Origin: Micromonospora marina
GTDB taxonomy: Bacteria > Actinomycetota > Actinomycetes > Mycobacteriales > Micromonosporaceae
Direction: 5' to 3'
Length of the DNA stretch: 64,000 nt
NCBI RefSeq assembly: GCF_900091565.1
Contig: NZ_FMCV01000004.1
Span: 1-64,000 of the forward strand
Shown: positions 52,844-61,186 of the stretch, one piece after another
Numbering within the stretch: the stretch's first letter is position 1
How the letters are laid out: each line of letters starts with the position of its first letter
Notes under the pieces: model-generated
Database searches by the model: none
Told to the model about the DNA's origin: nothing
The model's input: the letters and a program-made list of their open reading frames with translations, nothing else
Position numbers and translations under genes: made by a program

Positions 52844-54235
52844 TCAGTCAGGGAGGGCTGTGGACAGGCGGCGGATCGCCTCGTCCATCTGCTCGGGCGG
52901 GGCGGCGGCGTAAGTGAGGCGCAGGTGCGGGGCCGGCGGTTCGGCGGCGTACCAGGGGCGGCCGGGGAAGACGGTGACGCCCGCCGCGGCGGCAGCCGTC
53001 GTCACCGCTACGTCGTCGGTGCCGTCGGGCAGCCGTACCCAGAGATGCAGCCCACCGCGGGGGACGGTGCGCGGGGCCGGCGACGACAGGTGCCGGTCCA
53101 GCGCGGCGAGCAGCGCCTCGCGGCGGGCCCGCAACTGGACGCGCAGGCCGCGGCGGTGCCGGTCCCAGGCCGGCGCGGTGAGGAACTCCACGGCGGCCTG
53201 CTGCAGCGGCCCGGCCACGAAGAGATCGTCGAGCAGGCGGGCGGCGCGCAGCCGGGCCCCGGCCGGTCCGCGCGCGCCGATCGCGGCGATCCGCAGACCG
53301 GGCGCCGTGGGCTTGGTCAGCGAGCGCAGGTAGACGACGTGCCCGTCCGGGTCGTCGGCGGCCAGCGGCGGCGGGGCTTGGCCGTCGATGGTGAGATCGC
53401 GGGCGTAGTCGTCCTCGACCAGGAACGCCCCGGCGTCGCGCACCGCCTCGGTGACCCGGGCGCGCCGCGCGGGGGAGAGCGTCGCGCCGTGCGGGTTGGC
53501 GTACAGCGGCTGGCAGTAGAACAGGCGGGCACCGGTGCGGGCGAACGCGGCGGCGAGCTGGTCGGGGCGTACGCCGTCGGCGTCGGCGGGTACGGGCACC
53601 ACCCGCAACCCGGCCGCCCGCGCGGCGGCGAGCGCCCCCAGGTAGGTGGGGGACTCGACCAGGACCGTGTCGCCGGGGACGGTGAGCGCCCGCAGCGTGG
53701 AGGAGAGCGCGGCCTGCCCGCCCGGGCAGATCACCATGTCCTCGGCGCGCAGGCCGCCGCCCGCCTCGCGGGCGAACCAGGCGCGCAGGTCGAGGCGTCC
53801 CTCGACCGGGCCGCGCTGCCAGGCGGCCGGCTGCCGGGCCGCGCGGGCGAGCGCCGCACCGAGCGCGGCGGCCGGCTGGAGATCCGGGTCGAGATAGCCG
53901 CCGGTCAGCGGGATCGCGCCCGACGGCGGCAACTCCAGCAGCGCCTGCATCTCGTCCTCGCCGCCCCGCCGCGAGCCGAGCGCGACCGTCTGCCACGACA
54001 TGTCCGCCCGCGGTGGACCGGGGCGCCGGGCCGTCACGAACGCGCCGCGACCAGGCCGGGTCTCCACCAGCCCGTCCGCGACGAGCCGCCGGGTCGCCTC
54101 GGCGACGGTGACGGGGGAGACGTGATGGTGCGCGGTCAGCTCCCGGACCGACGGCAGCCGCGTGCCGGGGGCGGCATCCGCCGCCAGCGCACCCAGGTGC
54201 CGGACCACGCGGTCGATAGCGCTACCATCATTCAT
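52844..54235 (-). CDS. MocR family regulator (GntR helix fused to aminotransferase)
   Basis: A 463-residue fusion. The N-terminal GntR helix (about 1-75) has TRLPSVRELTAHHHVSPVTV and EATRRLVADGLVETRPGRGA. The class I aminotransferase-like part (about 95-460) has ICPGGQAALSSTLRALTVPG, the Asn/Asp in FYCQPLYANPHGATLS and VEDDYARDLT, and the PLP lysine in YLRSLTKPTAPGLR. MocR proteins sense PLP-linked metabolites and often control the divergent gene, here an EamA transporter. ATG 54235 and the divergent ATG 54234 share two base pairs. A palindrome TAGCGCTA sits just inside each gene. Confidence 0.9.
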   Translation of the reverse strand: MNDGSAIDRVVRHLGALAADAAPGTRLPSVRELTAHHHVSPVTVAEATRRLVADGLVETRPGRGAFVTARRPGPPRADMSWQTVALGSRRGGEDEMQALLELPPSGAIPLTGGYLDPDLQPAAALGAALARAARQPAAWQRGPVEGRLDLRAWFAREAGGGLRAEDMVICPGGQAALSSTLRALTVPGDTVLVESPTYLGALAAARAAGLRVVPVPADADGVRPDQLAAAFARTGARLFYCQPLYANPHGATLSPARRARVTEAVRDAGAFLVEDDYARDLTIDGQAPPPLAADDPDGHVVYLRSLTKPTAPGLRIAAIGARGPAGARLRAARLLDDLFVAGPLQQAAVEFLTAPAWDRHRRGLRVQLRARREALLAALDRHLSSPAPRTVPRGGLHLWVRLPDGTDDVAVTTAAAAAGVTVFPGRPWYAAEPPAPHLRLTYAAAPPEQMDEAIRRLSTALPD

Positions 54236-54256
54236 GACAGTAAAGAGTAGCGCTAC
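54217..54256. promoter_or_regulatory. paired TAGCGCTA operator between divergent start codons
   Basis: The palindrome TAGCGCTA occurs at 54217-54224 and 54248-54255, 31 bases centre to centre (three helical turns). Both lie inside the first codons of the two genes. TACCAT (54223-54228) is five bases from the transporter ATG, and minus-strand TACTCT (54244-54249) is eight bases from the MocR ATG; each overlaps a palindrome, so binding could block both leaderless promoters. Confidence 0.65.
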
Positions 54257-55238
54257 TGCGCCGGTGACGGTAGCGGCCGGACCGGGCGCCGGGATCGCCC
54301 TGGGCGCGCTGGGTGTGCTGGCCTTCAGCATGTCGTTGCCGGCCACCCGCGTCGCGGTGCACGCGCTCGACCCGTGGTTCGTCGCGTTCGGACGGGCGGT
54401 CGGCGCGGCGCTGCTCGCGTGGGCCTACCTGCTGCTGACCGGCGCGCCGCGCCCCACCCGGGACCAGTGGCGACGGCTGACGATCGTCGCGCTCGGCGTC
54501 GTCGTCGGCTTCCCGCTGTTCACCTCGCTCGCGCTCACCACGCAGACGTCCGCGCACGGCGCGGTGGTCGTCACAGTGCTCCCAGCCACGACCGCCGTGT
54601 TCGCGGTGCTGCGAGCCGGCGAACGGCCGCCGCCGCTGTTCTGGATCGCCAGTGCCACCGGCCTGGCGCTGGTGCTGGCGTTCCTCGCCGCCGGCGGCTC
54701 GTTGCGCGGCGCGCCGTCCCCGGCCGACGTGTTCCTGCTCGCCGCCGTGGTGCTCTGCGGTCTCGGGTACGCAGAGGGCGGCCGGCTGGCCCGCGAACTC
54801 GGCGGTGCCCGCACGATCTGCTGGGCCTTGCTGCTGTCGCTCCCGGTCACCGTGCCGGTCACTGCGGTAGCCGCGCTCGTCCACCGGCCGCAGGGCGGCG
54901 TCGGCGCCTGGGCCGGGTTCGGCTACCTCACCGTGGTGTCGATGTTCCTCGGCTTCTTCGCCTGGTACGCCGGGCTGGCCCGGGGCGGCATCGCCACCGT
55001 GGGCCAGATCCAGCTCGTCCAGCCGGTGCTCACGCTGATCTGGTCCGCAGTGCTGCTCGGTGAGGCGGTCACGCCCGGCACGCTCGTGGTGGCCGGCGCG
55101 GTGCTGGCCTGTGTCGTGCTCATCCAGCGCACCCGGGGCGGCGCCACACCGGCGGGCACCTTGGGCGGGCCGGCCTCATCGGGGCGCGACGGTGCCGGTC
55201 ACGCCGGAGACGTACGCGTGGCTGACGACGTGTCCTGA
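54234..55238 (+). CDS. EamA family transporter
   Basis: A 334-residue membrane protein with ten helices and two EamA repeats. Segments include GIALGALGVLAFSMSLPATR, VAFGRAVGAALLAWAYLLLT, SAHGAVVVTVLPATTAVFAV and GGIATVGQIQLVQPVLTLIW. It probably exports small metabolites; substrate is unknown. ATG 54234 (MTVKSSATAP) has no leader at all relative to the divergent gene. The C-terminal 40 residues are hydrophilic and low complexity. Control by the adjacent MocR protein is inferred. Confidence 0.87.
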   Translation: MTVKSSATAPVTVAAGPGAGIALGALGVLAFSMSLPATRVAVHALDPWFVAFGRAVGAALLAWAYLLLTGAPRPTRDQWRRLTIVALGVVVGFPLFTSLALTTQTSAHGAVVVTVLPATTAVFAVLRAGERPPPLFWIASATGLALVLAFLAAGGSLRGAPSPADVFLLAAVVLCGLGYAEGGRLARELGGARTICWALLLSLPVTVPVTAVAALVHRPQGGVGAWAGFGYLTVVSMFLGFFAWYAGLARGGIATVGQIQLVQPVLTLIWSAVLLGEAVTPGTLVVAGAVLACVVLIQRTRGGATPAGTLGGPASSGRDGAGHAGDVRVADDVS

Positions 55239-55241
55239 CGC

Positions 55242-55310
55242 GCATCCTCGATCGGGTCGTGGCAGCTCGTCAACAACGACAACGGCGCGGTGCTCCGTGA
55301 TCGACGGGGT
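55242..55310 (+). pseudogene. short orphan coding fragment
   Basis: After the transporter stop, a frame reading SSIGSWQLVNNDNGAVLRD has strong G/C third-position bias but no start and quickly loses it. It may be a gene scrap. Very short, so the call is weak. Confidence 0.2.
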
Positions 55311-55331
55311 GGAGGGGGTGGAGCCAGGGGG

Positions 55332-56393
55332 TCAGGCGGGAGCGCAGGGGGTGTTTCCGGTGGCGCAGGCGGCGGGGGCGTCGTGCGAGGGGTTTGGGTC
55401 GCGGACGTCGAAGCGGATGATGGCGGACTGGCCGCCCGGCAACGCCTCGCCGGTGAACGTGACCACAGCGCCGTCCTGAGTGGCCTCGGCTCCGTCCACG
55501 CCGCCCACGGTGGCGCCGTCGTGCAACATCACGGTGACCGTCCAGCCCGGACGCGGTGACGGGCCGGGATTGCGCAGCACCACCTCGCCCCGGTAGCCGA
55601 AGATCCGGTCGGTGACCGTCTCGTAGGTGGCGCTCAGCGGCACCCCCACCGTCGAGGGCTTCGGGCTCGCCGTACGGCTGGGGGTGGGCGACGGCGTCGG
55701 CGAGGGCGACGGGCTGCGGCGGCTGGCGCTGGGCGTGGGCCGCGCGGTCGTGGGCCGGGCGGCGGGTGTGGCGCTGGAGGGCATGACCAGCGAGGTCGTG
55801 GGCGTCGGCGCAGCCGGTGCGGGCGACTCGCCGACGGTGGCCCACACCGTCGCCCCGGCCGTGGCGGCGATCAGCGTGACCGCGCCGGTCGCCAGCAGCA
55901 CCCGGTGGCGCCCGGGCCGCCGCCGGTCGTCGCCGAGCAGGCGGACCACCGGCAGTTCGGCGGTCAGTCCGCCCTCGGCGCGGCGCAGGTCGACGTTCTG
56001 GAACGCCAGCCAGTCGAGGATCGCCGGCAGCCGCCCGGTGATCGCCTGCTCGTGCTGCTCGGCGCGGGCGTCGGCGTCCCAGTCGCCCTCTTCGAGGACC
56101 TCGCGGACGGACAGGCGGGTGCCGTGCGCGGTGGACGTCAGGTCGCAGGCGAGGCGGGTGGCCCGGCCGGTCTCCCGGCAGCGGACCACCAGCCGGTCCG
56201 GCGCGCGCAGTTCGACTGTCTCCACCTCGGTGTCGCTGTCGTAGCCGGGCAGCGCGGCGGTGGCGAGGATCCACCGGTCGGACCCGGGCGCGCTGTCGGC
56301 GAACCACTTGGCCAGCAACGCGCGTTCCGTGAGCGCCCGCCAGATCCGGGCGGGCGGGTGGAACAGGTCGACCTCGGTGACGATCTCGATCAC
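55332..56393 (-). CDS. SRPBCC domain fused through a membrane helix to a CBM2-like domain
   Basis: A 353-residue protein with three parts. Residues 1-145 are a SRPBCC/AHSA1-type domain (VTEVDLFHPPARIWRALTER, LAKWFADSAPGSDRW, LSVREVLEEGDWD). Residues about 162-182 form a membrane helix (HRVLLATGAVTLIAATAGAT). Residues about 190-250 are a Pro/Ser/Thr linker, and about 253-350 resemble a family 2 cellulose-binding fold (YETVTDRIFGYRGEVVLRNP, GWTVTVMLHDGATVGGVDGA, paired C-terminal cysteines). The SRPBCC part would be cytoplasmic and the CBM outside. I do not know this architecture. GTG 56393 follows TAGAGT by six bases. Confidence 0.75.
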   Translation of the reverse strand: MIEIVTEVDLFHPPARIWRALTERALLAKWFADSAPGSDRWILATAALPGYDSDTEVETVELRAPDRLVVRCRETGRATRLACDLTSTAHGTRLSVREVLEEGDWDADARAEQHEQAITGRLPAILDWLAFQNVDLRRAEGGLTAELPVVRLLGDDRRRPGRHRVLLATGAVTLIAATAGATVWATVGESPAPAAPTPTTSLVMPSSATPAARPTTARPTPSASRRSPSPSPTPSPTPSRTASPKPSTVGVPLSATYETVTDRIFGYRGEVVLRNPGPSPRPGWTVTVMLHDGATVGGVDGAEATQDGAVVTFTGEALPGGQSAIIRFDVRDPNPSHDAPAACATGNTPCAPA

Positions 56394-56399
56394 GCGGAG

Positions 56400-56405
56400 A
56401 CTCTA
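56400..56405 (-). promoter_or_regulatory. -10 element, leaderless start of the SRPBCC-CBM gene
   Basis: Minus-strand TAGAGT lies six bases before GTG 56393. Confidence 0.55.
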
Positions 56406-56414
56406 GGGCCTGTG

Positions 56415-57746
56415 TCAAGGCCGGTGCGGTGCGCTCTCTCCGCCGTCGTGCCACCGTGCCCGCCAGGCGGCCTCGTTCTCCTCGGCGCTGGCCTTCTCCT
56501 CGTGAATCAGCCGGCGCAACGCGGCCCGGGAGTCGGCGAAGATCACCAGCTCGGCCGCCACCAGGGCCACGCAGATCGTGGTGAGCAGGCCCAGCGCGCC
56601 GAGTGCCGGCAGGTGCTGGCCGACCGGCAGCGCCGCGGCGAGCAGGGCCAGGACGCCGACCCGGGTCCACGACAGCGTCCGCAGCGCGCGCCACTGGAAC
56701 GCCATGTTGGCGGCGAAATAGACCATCACGCCGGCGAATAGCAGCGGCACCGCCGGCCCGTGGCCGTGCTCCATCGGGCCGCCCGCCGGGTCGGTGACGA
56801 TGCGGACCAGTTCCTCGGCGCCGATCGCGAACAGGATCACCCCGGCGATCATGGGCAGGTAGAGATAGGCGTACGCGTCGCGGGCGAGCGTCACCCGCGC
56901 GTGGCCCTGTGCGGCGTGCAGGGCGATCCGGGCGGACGGGCCGATCATGTCGAAGTGCGCCCACCAGAGCGCCGCGGTGAACAGGATGCCGGAGATCGCC
57001 GCCGGGATCGCCGGCCAGGTCACGGCCTGGCCGAGCAGGTTGCCCCCGACGCCGACCGAGATGACCGACTCGCCGAGCGCGATGATCAGGATAAGGTCGT
57101 ACCGCTCGGTCCAGTGCTCGGCCGAGGTGATCTTCCAGCCGTCGGTGCCGGCCAGCAGGCCGCTGCTGTACTGGATGGCCACCACCGCGATCCACAGCCC
57201 GTCGCGCAGCCAGGGGCCGACCTCCGGGGACACGCGCGGCGGCAGCAGCGCCGCCACCAGCAGGAGGGAGGCCGAGATCAGGGCCTCCGGCAGGAACAGC
57301 CGCAGCTTGCGCCGGGCCGGCGGATCGTCACGTGTGGCGTACCGGTACAGGGCGGTGTGCACGAGCCGGATCACGACGTAGCTGATCGTGACCAGGACCG
57401 GTCCGGCGCTGCCCTTGTCCAGGTCGCCGAACGTCTGCGGCAGCGCGAGCGCGAACGTGAACAGCGCGACCATGCCGACCACCATGAGGATCGGCACGAA
57501 GCCCTCGCCGAGACGCAGCCGGGCGGCGACCGCGCTGTGCACCACCCAGCACCACCAGAGTACGGCGAGCACCAGCAGCGCGTGCAGCAGTTCGCCCGGG
57601 GTCACGTTCGCGGCGGTGGCGCGCGTGATGATGAAGAAGGACACCACGAAGACGAGGTCGAAGAAGATCTCGAACCGGTCGACCCGGGTGGCGGGGGCGA
57701 CGCCGGTCGCGGGCCCGAGCCCCCTGCGCCACCGGTCGCCACCCAC
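56415..57746 (-). CDS. low temperature requirement protein A family membrane protein
   Basis: A 443-residue LtrA-family protein with about twelve helices. The signature ATRVDRFEIFFDLVFVVSFF is near residue 20; other family segments are WWCWVVHSAVAARL, WTERYDLILIIALGESVISV near 215 and AALWWAHFDMIG. Function is unknown; the family was named from cold-sensitive Listeria mutants. A hydrophilic C-terminal tail of about 30 residues follows the last helix. GTG 57746 is the chosen start, and ATG is absent nearby. Gene orientation suggests possible cotranscription with the SRPBCC-CBM gene 21 bases downstream. Confidence 0.87.
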   Translation of the reverse strand: MGGDRWRRGLGPATGVAPATRVDRFEIFFDLVFVVSFFIITRATAANVTPGELLHALLVLAVLWWCWVVHSAVAARLRLGEGFVPILMVVGMVALFTFALALPQTFGDLDKGSAGPVLVTISYVVIRLVHTALYRYATRDDPPARRKLRLFLPEALISASLLLVAALLPPRVSPEVGPWLRDGLWIAVVAIQYSSGLLAGTDGWKITSAEHWTERYDLILIIALGESVISVGVGGNLLGQAVTWPAIPAAISGILFTAALWWAHFDMIGPSARIALHAAQGHARVTLARDAYAYLYLPMIAGVILFAIGAEELVRIVTDPAGGPMEHGHGPAVPLLFAGVMVYFAANMAFQWRALRTLSWTRVGVLALLAAALPVGQHLPALGALGLLTTICVALVAAELVIFADSRAALRRLIHEEKASAEENEAAWRARWHDGGESAPHRP

Positions 57747-57836
57747 CGGACGAGTGTGTCAGCCCAGGTCGGGCGGGGCGTCGCTTTCGCCGGGCGTGCC
57801 ACCGGTCCGGCGGGGGAGCGGCGAGCCGGGGACCAC

Positions 57837-58427
57837 TCAGCCCGCCGCCGGGGCGGCGTGGGCGAGCACGTCGCGCAGCACGTCGCGCAACGGCCGCCCG
57901 GGGTGCTCCAGCCACTCGTTCGCGGCGACCCGCAGGGACGTGAGGAACGTCGCGGCGACGATCCGGGCGCGCAGCGCCGCGCCGGGGCCGGTCAGCCGGT
58001 GGGCCAACTCCGCGGCCATCTCCCGCTCCAGGGCCGCGTACGCACCGACCTGGTGGGCGGCCAGGCTCGGGTGACCGTGCAGCCGGCGGCGCCGGTTGAG
58101 CCAGGGCTCGGCCGGGTCGTCGTAGCCGTCCCCGGCCTGCACCAGCGCGGCCCGGGTGAGTGCGGCCCACGGCGACAGCTCGGGCGGTTGTTCCGCGACG
58201 AGCGTGCGGAGCCGGCGCAGCCGCAGCGTGTCGCCGTGGAAGAGCGCCTCCTCCTTGCCACCGAAGTAGTTGGAGAACGTCCGCCGGGAGACGTTCGCGG
58301 CGTCGGCGATCGCCTCGACGGTGATCCGGTCGGGGCCGCGCTCGACGGCGAGGGACAGCGCCGCCTCGTGCAGCGCGAGGCGGGTGGCCGCCTTCTTCCG
58401 TGCCCGCAGCCCGGTGCACTCGTCCAT
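57837..58427 (-). CDS. TetR family regulator
   Basis: A 196-residue repressor. The helix-turn-helix is in residues about 10-60: KKAATRLALHEAALSLAVER, ITVEAIADAANVSRRTFSNY and FGGKEEALFHGD. The ligand domain (about 70-190) is typical of actinobacterial TetR proteins beside MFS exporters. ATG 58427 begins MDECTGLRARKKAA and follows a leaderless -10 element; an open frame runs 405 codons upstream over the divergent transporter and is a shadow. The nearby palindrome at 58463 is the likely operator. Confidence 0.9.
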   Translation of the reverse strand: MDECTGLRARKKAATRLALHEAALSLAVERGPDRITVEAIADAANVSRRTFSNYFGGKEEALFHGDTLRLRRLRTLVAEQPPELSPWAALTRAALVQAGDGYDDPAEPWLNRRRRLHGHPSLAAHQVGAYAALEREMAAELAHRLTGPGAALRARIVAATFLTSLRVAANEWLEHPGRPLRDVLRDVLAHAAPAAG

Positions 58428-58434
58428 GGCGGCC

Positions 58435-58440
58435 AGCGTA
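58435..58440 (-). promoter_or_regulatory. -10 element, leaderless start of the TetR gene
   Basis: Minus-strand TACGCT lies seven bases before ATG 58427. Confidence 0.6.
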
Positions 58441-58462
58441 GGTGACGGATTTCTCAGTGGGC

Positions 58463-58484
58463 AAACTTGCCTACTAGGCAGTTT
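58463..58484. promoter_or_regulatory. operator candidate between tetR-type and MFS genes
   Basis: AAACTTGCCTACTAGGCAGTTT is an imperfect 22-base palindrome (arms AAACTTGCCTA and AAACTGCCTAG). A second, shorter one, TTGCTTGAGGCAA, lies near 58496-58508. Both sit between the divergent starts, as expected for TetR control. Confidence 0.65.
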
Positions 58485-58547
58485 CTGGTGTTGATTGCTT
58501 GAGGCAACGAAGCGCCACCCCGAATCGACACCCCGGAGGACGCGCGC

Positions 58548-60185
58548 ATGAGCGCACCCACCACGACGGCCGAGGCCGCCCCCATGAGCAAGCGGCAGAC
58601 GCTGGAGGCACTCAGCGGTCTGCTGCTGGTGCTCTTCGTGGCCATGCTGAGCGGCACCGTGGTCTCGACCGCCCTGCCGAAGATCATCGGAGCGCTCAAC
58701 GGCTCGCAGACGCAGTACACCTGGGTGGTCACCGCCACCCTGCTGACCGCCACCGCGACCACTCCGATCTGGGGCAAGCTGGCCGACCTGTTCAACAAGA
58801 AGCTGCTGATCCAGGTCGCCATCGTGGTGTTCCTGATCGGGTCGGTGGCGGCCGGTTTCGCGCAGAGCGCCGGCCAGCTCATCGCCGCCCGGGCCTTCCA
58901 GGGCATCGGCGTCGGCGGTCTCCAGGCGCTGGTGCAGGTCGCCATCGCGGCCATGATCCCGCCGCGTGAGCGGGGCCGCTACAACGGCTACCTGGGCGGC
59001 GTCATGGCCCTGGCCACCGTCGGCGGCCCGCTGCTGGGCGGCCTGATCGTGGACACGTCCTGGCTCGGCTGGCGCTGGTGTTTCTTCGTCGGCGTGCCGG
59101 TCGCGGCCGTCGCGCTGTTCCTGCTCCAGATCACCCTGAACCTGCCCACCGTGCGCCGGACGAACGTCAAGATCGACTATCTGGGCGCCTCGCTCATCGC
59201 CGCCGGCGTCAGCGTGCTGCTGATCTGGATCTCGTTCGTCGACGGCTCGTTCGCCTGGCTGTCCTGGCAGACCGGCGCGATGGTCGGCGGCGCGGTGCTG
59301 CTGCTCGCGCTCGCCGTCCGGGTGGAGGCACGGGCCGCCGAGCCGGTGGTGCCGCCGCACATCGTCCGCGAGCGCACCACCGCCCTGGCGGTCCTGGGCA
59401 GCCTCGCGGTCGGCATGGCGATGTTCGGCGGCGCGGTCTTCCTCGGCCAGTACTTCCAGATCGGCCGCGGCTACAGCCCGACCGAAGCCGGCCTGCTCAC
59501 CATCCCGATGATGGTCGGCGTGCTGATCTCCTCGATCGTCGCCGGCCGGATGATCACCGCCACCGGACGGGTCAAGCCGTACATCGTGTTCGGGGCGGTC
59601 GTGCTCGTCGCCGGCTTCGCCATGCTCGGCACCATCGACCACGGGACCTCACTGGTCTTCGTCGGCCTCGCGATGTTCGGCGTCGGCGTCGGCGTCGGCA
59701 CGACCATGCAGAACCTGGTGCTCGCCGTGCAGAACACGGTGGCGCTGCGGGACATCGGCGCGGCCAGCGCCGCGGTCGCGTTCTTCCGTTCGCTCGGCGG
59801 CACCATCGGCGTGTCGGTGCTCGGCGCGGTGCTGGCCCGCCGGGTCACCGACCGGATCACCGAGGACCTGGCCGCGGCCGGCATCCCGGCCTCCGCCGGC
59901 GGCGGCAGCACGCTCAACCTCGACGCGCTGCCCGAGCCGGTCCGGCAGATCGTGCGGGCCGCGTACGGAGACGCGACGGGGCACATCTTCCTGATCTCGG
60001 CCGCCATCGCGGTGGTGGGTGTCGTGGCCGCGCTGCTGCTGCGCCCGGTCACCCTGCGGTCCAGCCTCGACCTGCCGGACCCCGGCCGTTCGGTGGCGGT
60101 GGGAGCGGATGCCGTCGACGCCGCGCCCGCCTTCGACGAGGTGAGCGCCGACCCGGCCGGCCGGGAGGAACGCGCCCGCCGCTGA
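58548..60185 (+). CDS. MFS transporter, DHA2 (14-helix) drug exporter type
   Basis: A 545-residue exporter of the EmrB/QacA class with 14 predicted helices. Motifs: FVAMLSGTVVSTALPKIIGA with the following LNGSQTQYTWVVTATLL, GKLADLFNKKLLIQ (motif A), RAFQGIGVGGLQALVQVAIA and GPLLGGLIVDTSWLGWRWCF (motif C). It probably pumps drugs by proton antiport; the substrate is unknown. It is divergent from a TetR gene that likely represses it. ATG 58548 follows CCGGAGGACG. The C-terminus is hydrophilic. Confidence 0.92.
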   Translation: MSAPTTTAEAAPMSKRQTLEALSGLLLVLFVAMLSGTVVSTALPKIIGALNGSQTQYTWVVTATLLTATATTPIWGKLADLFNKKLLIQVAIVVFLIGSVAAGFAQSAGQLIAARAFQGIGVGGLQALVQVAIAAMIPPRERGRYNGYLGGVMALATVGGPLLGGLIVDTSWLGWRWCFFVGVPVAAVALFLLQITLNLPTVRRTNVKIDYLGASLIAAGVSVLLIWISFVDGSFAWLSWQTGAMVGGAVLLLALAVRVEARAAEPVVPPHIVRERTTALAVLGSLAVGMAMFGGAVFLGQYFQIGRGYSPTEAGLLTIPMMVGVLISSIVAGRMITATGRVKPYIVFGAVVLVAGFAMLGTIDHGTSLVFVGLAMFGVGVGVGTTMQNLVLAVQNTVALRDIGAASAAVAFFRSLGGTIGVSVLGAVLARRVTDRITEDLAAAGIPASAGGGSTLNLDALPEPVRQIVRAAYGDATGHIFLISAAIAVVGVVAALLLRPVTLRSSLDLPDPGRSVAVGADAVDAAPAFDEVSADPAGREERARR

Positions 60186-60213
60186 GCCCGTACGGGCCGG
60201 CGTACCGGGTGAT

Positions 60214-60351
60214 CTACCGGCGCAGCAGCCAGGCCGCGTCGGGCAGGTGGTTGGTGCGGGCCAGCGAGTCGGCGGCGCTGCCACCCGGGCACCAGTACGC
60301 GTCCACGAAGTCGATCTTCGGGCCGGCGGTGGAGACTTCGGTGCGTACCGC
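60214..60351 (-). pseudogene. orphan C-terminal coding fragment
   Basis: The minus-strand frame ending at TAG 60214 reads VRTEVSTAGPKIDFVDAYWC, then PGGSAADSLARTNHLPDAAW and LLRR. It has strong third-position bias. In frame, a TGA lies directly upstream, and no start codon exists. It appears to be the end of a secreted or catabolic protein whose remainder is gone. I do not recognise the family. Confidence 0.5.
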
Positions 60352-60436
60352 TCAATTTATAGACAGGAGTCTTTACTGTTAACAATCTTTAATTTATGTT
60401 CGGGGCACCTTCCGTTCCCCCGAAGGAGTTGCCACC
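60352..60436 (+). promoter_or_regulatory. AT-rich promoter region of the LPMO gene
   Basis: A 50-base AT-rich block (CAATTTATAGACAGGAGTCT, then ACTGTTAACAATCTTTAATT) is exceptional for this window. It includes the palindrome GTTAAC and several TTTA stretches. A GAAGGAG Shine-Dalgarno follows before ATG 60437. Likely the regulated promoter of the secreted enzyme; no exact operator can be assigned. Confidence 0.5.
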
Positions 60437-61186
60437 ATGCGCCGAAGAATCACCCTCCCGCTGCTCACCGCCGGTGCCGTCACCGGCACGCTGGCACTCG
60501 CCGCGCCCGCGCAGGCCCACGGGTACGTCTCCTCCCCGCCCAGCCGGCAGGCGCTCTGCGCGCAGAACCGGGTGCCCGACTGCGGCCAGATCAAGTACGA
60601 GCCGCAGAGCGTCGAGGGCCCCAAGGGCCTGCGCAGCTGCCACGCCGGCATCGCCCAGTTCGCGGTGCTCAACGACGACAGCCGCAACTGGCCGGCCACG
60701 GCGGTCGGCAGCACCGCCACGTTCACCTGGGTCAACACCGCCCGCCACGCCACCGCCAACTGGGAGTACTGGATCGGCGGCAGCCGGGTCGCGGTGGTCG
60801 ACGGCGGCGGCCGGCAGCCCGGCGCGACCGTGTCGCACACCGTCAACCTCGGCGGCTTCTCCGGCCGGCAGAAGTTGCTCGCGATCTGGAACATCTCCGA
60901 CACCGCCAACGCGTTCTACTCCTGCGTCGACCTCCAGATCGGTGGCGGAGGCGGCAACCCGACCCCGCCGCCCACCCCGACCGCGGCACCCACCACACCC
61001 GCGCCCTCGCCCACGCCCAGCTGGACCAGCACCCCGGCGCCGGGCGGCACGTGGACCGCCGGGCGGGCGTACCAGGTCGGTGACACGGTCACCTACGACG
61101 GGCGCACCTACCGCTGCCGCCAGGCGCACACCGCGATCGCCGGCTGGGAGCCGCCGAACGTACCGGCGCTGTGGCAGCAGATCTGA
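60437..61186 (+). CDS. lytic polysaccharide monooxygenase AA10 with CBM5/12
   Basis: A secreted copper enzyme that cleaves chitin or cellulose chains by oxidation. The 249-residue protein has a signal peptide ending PAQA|HGYVSSPPSRQAL, so mature His1 (residue 28) forms half of the copper brace; the second His is in NTARHATANWEYWIGG and the axial aromatic in TANAFYSCVDLQI. The catalytic domain spans about 28-175. After a Pro/Thr linker, residues about 205-249 form a CBM5/12 chitin-binding domain (WTAGRAYQVGDTVTYDGRTY, WEPPNVPALWQQI). ATG 60437 follows GAAGGAG. Confidence 0.94.
   Translation: MRRRITLPLLTAGAVTGTLALAAPAQAHGYVSSPPSRQALCAQNRVPDCGQIKYEPQSVEGPKGLRSCHAGIAQFAVLNDDSRNWPATAVGSTATFTWVNTARHATANWEYWIGGSRVAVVDGGGRQPGATVSHTVNLGGFSGRQKLLAIWNISDTANAFYSCVDLQIGGGGGNPTPPPTPTAAPTTPAPSPTPSWTSTPAPGGTWTAGRAYQVGDTVTYDGRTYRCRQAHTAIAGWEPPNVPALWQQI

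Noticed and set aside
56760..58445. 561-codon plus-strand frame
   Set aside because: Antisense to the LtrA-like and TetR genes, with a composition typical of reverse-strand shadows.
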